Shown piece by piece: positions 46,801 through 58,800 of a stretch of DNA of 64,000 bases. Under the pieces are notes generated by a model, which worked only from the letters and a program-made list of their open reading frames with translations, made no database searches and had not been told where the DNA came from. The number at the start of each line of letters is the position of its first letter. Positions within the stretch are counted from its first letter, which is position 1. A program made the position numbers and the translations under genes. Origin of the DNA: Nereocystis luetkeana (lineage: Eukaryota > Sar > Phaeophyceae > Laminariales > Laminariaceae); NCBI GenBank assembly GCA_031213475.1, contig JARUPZ010000017.1:2423920-2487919 (forward strand), read 5' to 3'.

Positions 46801-49800
46801 GTCGCCATGTCCTTCGGAGACCTGTGGACGGTAAGAAGAAAAGGGGGGGTGAAGCGTTCAAGCGTCGTATGCTTCAAAAAATGTATTTGGTCGTTTTACA
46901 GCGGTGCGACCCTTTCACGGAGCGCGGGCGGGGGGAACGGGGGGGGGGAGCGAACTCGGGAGTTGACGAGCGCAGCAGGGGTTCCGAATTGTCATGTGCG
47001 GTGGCCAATGGTTCTGCTGCTAGCAGAGCGTGATTGTTCCGAACGAAGGCACCGTCATGACCCTCTTCTATCTGGCGTCATTGGAGGAGGTGCATAGACC
47101 GGGTGCTGCAATTACCCTCATCACCCACCCCTGACCCGCACGTCCCTCTCTGCCACCACCCTCCACCCCCCGCTCACCTCCAACTCCACCCATGACGCCC
47201 ACCCCTAACCATCATCCCTCTCTTGCCACCCCAACCCCCACCCGCCCTCAATGCCAGCCCTAAACATACATCTGATCAGCAGCTCCAATCCATACTCCTA
47301 CCGCCAATCCAAACCTCAACCTCCCTCTTCTACCACGAACCAACCCCGACCCTGTTGTTGACCGGAACAGATGATGCCCACGATTCGGCAGCTCGGAGCC
47401 GCGCACGCCGATCTTGGGCTCCCGTCAAGCGCCCACGCTAAGCTTAGCGAGGTGACTGGAAGCGATTTCGTTGCGTTTGGCGGTGGTGGTGGTGGTGGTG
47501 GTCATGGTCGCAATCGTGTTGACGGCGTTGTTGTTGGTGGTGGTTGTCTTTGTCATCATTTTTTGTTGGTGCTGTTGATAAGCTCGATGTCGGTGGTGTT
47601 GATATTGCAATTTTGTTGCTCTATTGGGTTCCCCAGCTGAAGGATTTCTCGCAACGGAGGAGCTAACCAAACTATTTACAACCCTAATTGGGGTCATCTA
47701 CGAGATTGGTTTGTAGAAAATACCGATGCCTAGCCGATACGGTCATTCGTCAGATCACGTCACAGTCGGGGTTGGGTGATACTTTGAGCTCGCTGTGTTT
47801 GAGATGTGTGAACAAGGGTAACTTTGCACTATGCACCTACTATGTCGTAGCCCTACTCTACTATTGATACTGCAGTTATTAAAGGTGTTCCTCTCTTATG
47901 CGTATACTCAGGAACGTTGACCTTTGTCACCCAACGATCCAAGGCTTCAATTCTAAAGGGTAGGTACTGGTGGGAGTTGTCGGGATGAGGCTGGGAGTTT
48001 CTTTTTCCGGTGCGACACATTTGTGCAAATCCAGGCAGAAGGAGGCAATGACGCGTTCTACGATAGAGGTAGCACATTTCCCGCCATAATTATTTCTGGA
48101 TGACAGGGCTCCTTAACCCAAAATCGTCGCAAGGCCAATCTTGTTTTATAACGTGACGTTTTGGTATACTTGAACCATGGGATAAAACATCGGGGTGCGA
48201 CTTGATTTTTGCTGAGTCAGATTTCAGGCGAAGTATGGAGCTCCTCGAGCGAGGAGCCTCAGTGAAATTAGGGTGAACCCCTGTAGTAGAACGCCTCCAA
48301 TGCGATAAAGTGCTGTATGTGACATATGTTTATAAGAACATAAGCACAAGTATTTTTTTAACACGCTTCAAAACTTGACATTCTACAACTCTTGATGAAA
48401 CAATAGAACGCAATGCAAACTTGTACAGCAATGGCCCGTGTCTTTTTAGGTGCTGATGGAGGTTCTCGGAGAGAAGTTGGATGGTTTTTCTTCCTGCTCC
48501 GCCGCTACCGCCGCCACTAACGCTACCCCTGGTGGGGCGGAGGGAGAGTGCCTCAAACTTCGGAGGCTTTGGGGGAAAGCCTGGCAGCGCACGTCGATGC
48601 AGGTGGGCGTTGATGGGGGTTGAGTTGGTGAGCCGATTGGTTGCTTGGTTGGTTGGTTTGTTGGATAGTTGATTGATTGGTCGCCTGGAGGGTTAGTCGA
48701 TTGATTGTCCACTCTCACATTTGTTTTTACTGATTGATCGTTCGTGTCGTTTAATGGAAGGCGCTTTCTTTGGAGTGGTTGCGCGCATAGTTGCATGTAT
48801 TTCGTTGATTTTGCTGTTCAAATCGTTGGAATTGATATACATTGATTGGTTTACTTACTGAGAGTACGGGGCTTCGCAGCGCACGTGTTGATCTGTTGAT
48901 TGGTTGGATATATTAGTATTGGGTGGATTGATTGATTGGTTGTTTGATTGATTGATTGGTCGGTGGATCGGTTGATCGATTGATGTCTGGATTGGTTGAT
49001 TGATCGGTGATTGGTCGGTGGAATTTGTTGATTGATCGGTGGGTTGGTTGTTCGATTGATCGATTGGTCGGTTGACTGAATGATCCATTGATTCGGTGGT
49101 GGATTGGTGGAATGATTGGGTGGTTGGTTGATGGGTTGTTGGTTAATAGATTGGTTGGTTGGTTGGTTGGGTAGCTGGTTGATTGATGGATTCGTTGGTT
49201 GATGGATTGATGGAGTGGTTGGTTCATTGGCATGTTGGTTGGTTGATTGATTGATCGATCGATTGATTGATTGACTAATCGAGTGGTTGATTGATTGATT
49301 GATTGACAATTTTAAGTGGTTGGTTGATTGCTTAATGAATAATCGGTCGTTTATTGATTGATTCAGAGGGCTGATTGATTGGGGTTTGATTGGATTTGGC
49401 GGACGCCTGTTGTGGATGAGTGCATACCCTAACAACTCGAAACCGTAACCCATCTGCTTATGCGTTAGGTCCGGCTGCCGATGGTCAACGCGGAACGGCT
49501 GGTATCCAAGGCTTACGAGTGGATCGATCAGGCGTCTCATGAACTAAGCTGGGACGAGGGGTACACCACATCGCGAAAGGGTAAAAATGGGAATACAGTA
49601 TACTACTCGTGCGACAACACAGCAGTAGACTACTGATACACGAGTACTCCAAGACGCGAAGGGCTACTCGAGAACGACTATAAATATAACACATACAAGT
49701 ATGGTACAGTAAGCTACTGGTACCATCATACATAAAAATAGTCTACTGGTACTTCAAGCTTCCCTGCTCGGCTTCCATGGGTTATGTTTTGTCCTTCGTC

Positions 49801-52800
49801 CTGTGGGTTGATTACAATCGAAAGACGGGCTGGTGGGACTGATTTTGATCTTGTTTTTTCCCCATCCCATGTATTGTCCTTGCCCTTCTTTCCTCTCTCC
49901 TTCCTACAATTACGGTGGACCGTACTAAATAGGGCCTACGGTACCCAAACAACAATATACGCTCAACAGTTTTTATGAACAATACCTGGTCCAATTTACT
50001 ATGGTCCTCCGGAATAGTAGTGATAATTCAGATCCGGGATCACAAATCAAGCTCCTCGCCCTCCTCCCCACCACGGTTGTTTCCTTGGAAGGCTTTCTTA
50101 TCGCTGAAAGACTTCGGCCCTTCTTTCCTACCCACGCTAAAACGAATAGGCGCTCTCAGCAGTTGATATCGTTTTCAAGTTATTTTGCACATCAACTCAA
50201 ACGCCCGACGCACGTGGGGTTCGAACTCCTGCACCAACACTTAGTAGCTTTCGAGGGTACCACTAGACCACTGGGGTGACCTTGACGTTTTACCTGGTGA
50301 TCAATCGTAGCCTTCGACGTTTTGAAAGCTTGAGGCGTGTTTGCTGATTGGTTGACCCCAACAGTCCCTTGACTCCTCAAGGGGTGCACGACAAAACGTC
50401 AAAACGACACCACATTCTTACAAAATTAAAAAACAGTAATTAAAAATCTCAAAACAGTGGGGTGAGGTTTGCGGACGATTTTCCGAAAGTATTTTTCTTG
50501 ATTTTTTTTTTTAATTATGTTCCGACATACCCCCCTCCCGGCCCCCCGCCCCCGCCTGACTGGGTCTGGAGAACGGATCGTTGTGGGTGGGGTGCCAAAT
50601 TTTGTGGCATCGTGCAACCTGACTCGTCGGCGAAAACAGCGATATTACACGTCGTACTGTAGTGTCTGCCTGAAGCGGTTCCAATCTGTTGGTCCGTCCA
50701 TCGACTGCTTGAATTATTTGTTGTATGGGCTGATTGGTTGGTTGATTGATCGATTGCTTGATGGACTCATCCGTTGATTCGTGGGTTGGTTTGACGCGCT
50801 GGCTTACTCCTTGTGTGGTGCACGATCGAGTTCATCGGTTGATCGGCGACTAGACTATTGCAGTTATAACGAGATTGGGCGACGGGCTGATTGGTTGGTT
50901 CATTCGACGGATCGTTTTTTTTCAGGCACCATCTACAGCGAGGTGGTGAATCGAGGGACGTACTCGCACACGGCGGAGGAGCTAGTGCACGGCGCGCGCG
51001 TCACCTGGCGAAACAGCGCCAAGTGAGCTACCGCCGCAGATACCACACATTTTGACGTACTACTGTAAAATTAGTGGTAGGGCCGGTACCCATGTACTGC
51101 TCGCGCAGGTTTTCTCCCCCGCCTTCATCGTGTGTACATCCTTGGAATGTGTATTGTTTCATTTTCTCCATCCCCTATATTATCTTTGCCCTACTTGTGC
51201 CGCAGATGCGAGGTCTCATATTACGGGGGGCCACAGTGAATCGGACCAAATATTGTTCGTAGAAATAGTGAAATTATCCTTTTTTGTGTGTGTGTACCGC
51301 AGGTCCTATTTGTTTTGGTCCCCCGTAATAGTAGACTCTTCTCTCCCCTCCCAACTATGGCACTCGGCTTGTATTTTTATCACGACAAGAGTTCAGTACA
51401 TTTGATCTCGAGCTGTCCACGGCAGACCAGCCACTCGGTTGAGGCTGCATCCGGTGACATCTCACCCCGAACCATAATCCCTCGTCACACAATATAAACC
51501 CCACATTTCCGTGAGTCAATCTCGCCACAGAAGACCACAAACATATTTCCCTCCTTCTTCTCCGCCTACCCCTGCCCCGTCCTACCGTTGTCTCCTCCTC
51601 TCGCTCCTACAGATGCCCCTCCCCCTCATATCGTCCGCCCCGTTCCCTCGCCCCCTCTTCCCTCTCTCGCTAGCTCCATTTCTCTTTTTCTCTCTCTCAC
51701 CCCCCTCTCTCTGCCCTTCCCCCTAGTATGACCTTCCCTTTCCCCCCTCCATTCACTCATTCTTGACTTCCCTCCTTCACTCCTCCCCCAGCCTTCTCAG
51801 CAAACGGTATGCATGGTGTGACACAAACTTCCTGAGCTAGAGGTGATGTCTGAAGTGATGTGTGATCATACAAAGATACGGACCCATGCCACCATCTGGC
51901 GGGGCTCCTAACGGCTAACCTTCACAACTACGAAATAATTGTTGGAATCCCATTCGTTTTTTTCACCACATCATTCGGTGTACTGTATGTCCACTAAAGA
52001 CCATGGGAAAGGTTCAATGAGGATGTTGGGTTTCGTCGGCTGATGTTGATGAGGTGGAGAGGTGTTCAAGTGTAGACCCTCAGAAAACGGAGGAGTTACC
52101 CCCACCTGTACCGGCGCGCCATATCCCCCTACGTATGGACCAATAGGAATCCCCCCATCTATCCCACCGGTATCAGTCCATGAAAATCGCTCGTTTAGGT
52201 TGTTTTTTGTTCTTGTGTGTGTGTGTTTTCGCGTGCGGGTCGGGTGGGGTCGGGTCGGGTTGTCAGGTGCATCGGAAGGATCGCGTGGAACACGCTCATG
52301 GTCAGAGACAAGCGTCACGTGACCGATCTCGACGAGATGTTTGCGGAGTGCATGGAGCACCAAAGGCTCGCCATGGGAGACGGGAGGTGATGCCAACCGA
52401 ACATTCCCTTAGATGAACGCTGTACCTCGTCGCGCTGTTATTCTGTTGGTACTGTACGTTTGGTTGCTAGATACAACGTTATGGTGGCAGTATTAGTACT
52501 ACAGTGTTATGGCGGTGACAGCAGTGACAGGAGTAGTTGCAGTGAAGGTGGTGGTGGTGGGGGTGGCGGCGGTGGTTGTTTCGGTAGGAGTGGTATGAGC
52601 CCTGCCACGTTGGAAATGTGTCGTAGGTTTGCCTGGGTACATGTGGAGTCCCATTCGCGTTTGACCATATAGTTCGGTTTATACATACGTAGTACATACC
52701 TAGCCCATCGAGTTGGCATCGACGGACCAAGCGTACGCGCCTTCTCGGCTTGCTTAGGTAGGGTTGGGGGCCCCTGGAGTGTGGAAACCTCACAAACGCC

Positions 52801-55800
52801 AGGTGCACCCATGCCGCGGCGTGCATGCTTCGCTTCTTCTTATCAATCTTCGTCTGACGCGTTCGAACTTCCCCCCCCCCCCCCCCTGCCCGGTATCGCC
52901 CTCGTGATTTTGCATTGTTTTCCTCCTCGGTGGCGCTTGAACCCTGACTCTGCTGCGCGGCGTTACCCTTGAAGCATCAAGTCCGTCATGACTGTCTTCA
53001 GGCCTAAGGTGTGTCGTGTTCTCCCGCCGTGCTATTGTTTCATAGTCACCGTCCCGTCGTTCAGCCTTTTTTTGGGGTACTGGCACGCGGCACCACAGCA
53101 TCTCCCCTCAACGTCAGCGTGTGTGGGATAATGCCCTGATAATTGTTTGCCCCCCCATGGCACCGCCGGGGAATTGTAGCCGTGGCAGTGGTCCGTCCGA
53201 CACTTTCATCAGCGCGCCCGAGATAAAACGCTGCGTAAATTCGAGTTTCCCATTTATCGCGCCCACATGTCTACACACGACCATGAATGGTGGCAGCCCC
53301 CAGCGTGATGTCTTGCTCCACGTTCGTGCCTAAGTACCTTCCTCGTCATCCATAACCATCGTGCTTACTCCCAATCTCCCTCCACGTCCGACCGATATCT
53401 TTCAACCCCTACCATTTCCATCCTCTCCACTCTCACCCCCTCCCGATCAGCATGCCGCCGCCCCTCCCTTCGGTTTGATTACACCTCTCTAATGTATCTC
53501 CTCCAACCTTCGTCATCAGGTTCCGGGCGAGCGCATGGGCACTCGGTTCTGGGGCCCCCAGCTGGTAAGTGGTCCTCCGTTTTCCATATATGAATATATC
53601 CTCGTACTAGGTGGGTACAGGAAATATTGTCCCATCGAACCGGTGCACTTGCAAACGTTCGACAGCCCACGTGCTATAGCTCATATATCCCCCACAGCCC
53701 ACCGCCGAGAAGCGTGCATATAAGAAGAGTATCCACAGTAGCAGTACAGACCTAGCTCTTACAGATAATGATCGGTCATCCCTCGAAATGAGCTAGCTCC
53801 GGGCAACTGTGAGCTGATCGGTCTCGGTATAATATGCGTGCTTGCCTCCTGTCCCGATGATGCGCAGCGCAGCCTAGACTTCGACCACTTCCAGGCAGAT
53901 ACGAAAAGAACAACATTTAGTAAGGATGTGTTTTTTGCGTGTTGGAGTCTGGTGTATTGTTGTTGTTGCGTTCGCCGTCTGACAACGTGCAGCAGGAGCT
54001 TCAACGTTGATCACTCATGAGGAACCTACGGTACACACGGAAGATTACCGTATGCACGAAGTCTGCCTACCTGCTGTACTCGTACTACTTCCTCTGCTCA
54101 ACCGCTTCATACCTCAAATTACTGGCCTACATTGATATCTACACGGTATCATCAGTAGCGGTGCTCGCCATTCCATAAATGTTGTTATTAATAGCATGAG
54201 CTTCATCGTTGATATCTCAAAAATATTCCCAGGAAGAAGAGAACCAAGAGAACGAAAAGAGAATGTACAAAGTCTAACTCCCTCAGTCGACAACTGTCAA
54301 GCCGGCACGCCCAATGGTCCGCTACATTGTTCACTGTCTCCACAACGATTGCTAAAAATGTTCAAGGCCACATTCTGCAGGGGGGGGGGGGGGGGGGGTC
54401 AGAACCACCTGTAAGGTGGATACTTCGTATACAGCAGGAGGAATTCAATGTTGACATTATGCATATTGATATATTGACGTATGTATAACGTGCGTAGTTA
54501 TATATATGTATATATATATATACATATATTCATGAATGCCTGCACCCTGCCTGACCGATGCTCTTCAACTTACTACGTCATTTTCAGCGGCCTACGGTGA
54601 AAACAAAATAATGCTACGACGCGGTACGCCGCCTACCGAATGACGGGCGGGCCTCAGGTCCGGAGGCACATGTCCGGCTCTTGTCACCCCTCCGCGCATA
54701 GCCTTGCATGTTTCGTCAGTTTACCCCGTCGACTCGCGTTGAACTATTACGGGGGACCATAGTAAATAGGACAAAATAGTGTTAGTAGAAATGGCTAAAT
54801 ACGTAGGGTTTTTTAGTATGCCACAGGTTCTATTAACTATGGTCCCCCTTAATAGTGGATGTCGTTGTAGTTGACACATTGGTAAAGATACTGATGTGTT
54901 GGTATCGGTCTCTCCTCGCCTGACCGCTGTTTTCCACGTGCGCTGCATGGCGAACATCAGACGCGGTATGCCGCCTACCGAATGACGGACGGGTCGGTGA
55001 TGGGCGACAAGGCCAACCTGGCCCTCACGGAAGCCGTCGTAGACAACGGTTGGGTGCCGCCGGAGCCGAAGGGGCACTTCGACGTCCTCCCGATCGTGCT
55101 CGAGACAGACGCCGGAGAAATCAGGATGTTCGACGTACCTCCCGAGTGCGCCAGGTGATAATGGTCGGTGCTGGTGTTGAAGTTGAAGTTGAAGGTTCGT
55201 TCGATGGTGGGGGTTGATTTCTTTTTCCGTGAAGTTGAAGTTGAGATTGGTGTTGGGAGTCGCGGTTGAAGTGACAAGTTTTCGGTTGAATTTGATGTGA
55301 TCAAAAGCTGATCGTTCGGGTTGCAGTTGCTTTGCTTACGACGTATTCGAGAAAACGCTTGAAGATTGAAGTTCAACATTGAACCTGATCGTGGTGTTCA
55401 AGTTGCGGCTGGAGCAAGGGGCGCAGGCTACGATAAAGGTTATCCAACCTCCTCATTTTTCTGAGGCTCTCCTCGTTCGACGGGTTCTCCGCTAGCAGCA
55501 AGCCACCCGAATACTGACTTTGAGGGGAAACCGAAGCGCAACCCCCCCCGATTATCAATGTTACGGCAGTCTAGTAACATTTTTCGGGGCTGCTCATCAC
55601 GTGAGCTCTTTGTCCCACCCAAAGAGCTGGCATGGGTACACATCGAACAGTACGGTGAACCATGGACGGCATTCCCAGTGGCGTTTGGTATTAATAGCAG
55701 TACCTCGGTGCCCCTCAGGAGTCCCATCAGTCACAAATGTGTTCACCAACAGTTGCTATATATATATCGTAGCACGGGCCCGTACGCAGGTATTAAACGA

Positions 55801-58800
55801 ATGGCACGTGCGACGATACGAGCGCATCAGGGAGACCAAAGTAAATAGGGCCTATGGTACACACAGAACCCTATACATTCACATGTTTTTGCCATCAATA
55901 CTTGGTCTTACTTACTATGATCCCTCGTAAAAGTAGGAGTAGGAAGGGTGCTCCGTCTCCAAACGGACGCGTGGTCAAGTGTCAAAATACTAAGGCAACC
56001 AACGAAGGAGTACCCCCCCCCCCCCCCCCCTGCCTCTCACACCCCAGCCTTCCTTCCGCCCCCTACCCCCCCCTTAACACCGCCGTTCAGGGAGGTTCCG
56101 CTGGAACACCCTCACCACCCCAACTTCGCGAAGCTGGGCCTCAAGTGGGGGGCCGTGCCTTCCATTACCAGTAAGTGGTCAACCGTTGACACACGTGCCA
56201 GGATAAGTTACTATCCCGTCGAGTCCCGCGGTGGCTAAATGCCGACCCGGGGAGTCCCACGGCGGCCAAACAGCCTTCCTGATAGTACCGTGGAAGTCCC
56301 GCGGTGCCTAGCTTCCGGGGGAGGATATGGTCCCAGGAGTCGAAAGGGCGTCCCTAGGAATGTGGTGCTGTTTTCGACATCCGGCACCTTGACGCGTGGT
56401 ACAATAGAGGTGTATGCCACCTCTTAGGCGAGGCATTGTTTACCTTAAGACACGCTCCATAACTGAAAAATTATCAGGATTGCTTTTAATAACTGAATAT
56501 TTTTTGTCTTTCACAACTGCACGGTTTGGTGAACTGCTGAACCCGTGGCTATTCTCGTTTCCGGGTTGCGCTTTTCAATTTCTGTGACGTCGGGTGTTTG
56601 GGTGTGAGTTACGGCGCTCGTCAAATGTGAGGGGTCTCATAGGATATCAATCGTGCACCTCTATTAACCGTAGCGTGCAGCAGCTATACCCTGTATCGTT
56701 GCGATCCCAACCAGTTTGAACAAACCATCTCGCTACCTGGTACATACCTAGACTGCATGCGCAGTCCATGGAAACGTTCGTCGGGTTAGGCTAGGCTTAC
56801 TCTTGTTATGAGGTACGCCATGCCCCTTAAGTGATGAGCCTCGAAAAAGTAAATAGGCGCCGCGCCTTGACCGCGCGCCACGCACCCGGTCCATTATGTG
56901 TAGCATGCGTGCTACAGCCGACAACGTGCGGCATGAGCCTCGACTTCGACCAATCATTGACACCCTCTAGAGAAACAAGAACCCAACCGGGAATCAAACG
57001 GCCCAGGTGGCCACATACCCCGGGCGTAGAACATCCTTGTGAAAACACTACTGTAGAAACTCGGGCACATCACTAGACGTACCGAATTGAGAGGTTGTCG
57101 GCACATTGCGGGGTTTGCTACGATGTAAAACGTCTCCATAAATACTTGCCTACGCCCACATGGTGCAGGGGGGGGGAGGGGGGGGGGGGGGCACGTAGAC
57201 CTACGCTTTCACGAGTCAAAATCCAATATATACCCACCTCTAGCCTAACACGCTATAGACGACGTGTTCCCTTTTGCCTCACCTTGTGGACAGACTTCAC
57301 GATGAACCTCGGAGGCATCGACTACACGGCTTGCCCCTTCAATGGCTGGTTCATGAACACCGAGGTAAATACCCACATACGATCATTTTTCAACCAACCA
57401 ATCGTTTGGGGATGGGGGCGCAATATATATGCTGCTTCTTTTTTTTTGTTTCCCTGGGATTTCTTGTTAACGTTCTGTACGTATTTGTTCATCATTAATA
57501 ATGGGCTTCGATGTTTGTGCGGCATATCGTCCGGTGATACATGTGACAACGAAAGTGCTATTTTTCGTTTTGTGTGCTTTCGTGTGTGTTTTGGCCTACG
57601 ACTGTAGGTCGGTCTGTTCAGAAAACCAGCGAGTGAGCCATTCCACGGTAGGGGTGCACCAGAAGTTCCTGAGTAGCCCCTCACAGCAAGAGCTCAATAT
57701 ATCACCCGACACAGTACTTGAAAGGAAATTGTTCGCGCCACCCGACCGGCACTTCTATGCGCTAGTCCAAAAACGAATACACGAGTAATTTTTTCATCCC
57801 AACTGCTAGTTCCTCGCTTGGGGAACTCAGTCGGTCAGAAACCTTTTGTGACCCAAAACGTGCAACCCCTACCGTGAGGTGACTCGAGTGCGGTATGAAC
57901 ACACCACCGCGCGCTTTCGTTCCCGCGGGTGCAACCGTCCCCGTGTGCCCTTCTAGGGGCGGTGTCTTATTTTTTTTGTCTGAGCCCTTCCTCGCATGAG
58001 AGGCTTATCCTATCACCCGAAACGTGAACGTCCTATCACCCGAAACGTGAACGTTCGAAGAACTGCGGCATTCTATGATAGAGGCTTCACGTTTGGGAAG
58101 AGAAAAAACTTTCCGAAGCCACCACCGCGTCCTTACCGGGCGGCAGCCGAAGGAGGTATCACTGCCAGTACCACAGGTCGTGGGGGGTGTCTGTAAGTTT
58201 TGAAGGTACAGTTGGTGCGCGCCCTCCACACGCTCCCTGCAACAGCCGTATTCGCATGTCTGTCCACGTTGAATTCCGTACCTTGGGGGGCACATAGGAG
58301 CCTCAGATTGTTGAGGGTTGCTCGCGCAATGCCTAAAACACATGCATACGACGCATGCTACGAAAGAAGTTTCTTAACATTATGTTTGCTGAGGCTTCCC
58401 GGACTGAGGAGCTATGTGCTGTTAGTAAGTCATTACTGAGCCACCCAAAAACTGGCTTGGGCGTATTGTCAAGGGTGCTGTGGTTGATGAGCAATCCCAC
58501 GGCCTAGGTGTATAAACAAGAAAATGCGTTTTGCAGGACAAGGATGGAATTCCGACGATTTTTGGGTCAAGGTGCCCCGTCGTTTTGTAAAGAAAACATT
58601 TTGTACCCAAAATGTGCGTCCTTTATCGTTGCGCACGTCACACACGTAGTGAACGATTCACCAGACGTCGCCCACATGGGGATCTCACCTGGCCACAATC
58701 TATTGAGCAAAACAAAACTGTATCCGTGCCGTTGGCCTTTTTCTGCTTGATGTTTCATCATCGCCCCACCCCCCCCCACCTCTCTCTTCTTTTGTCAACC

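Noticed and set aside
48851..49540. 229-codon - strand frame rich in Asn, Gln, Ser, Thr and Pro
   Set aside because: It is a translation of the TTGATTGG tetranucleotide array and overlaps a secure NOS exon on the other strand.
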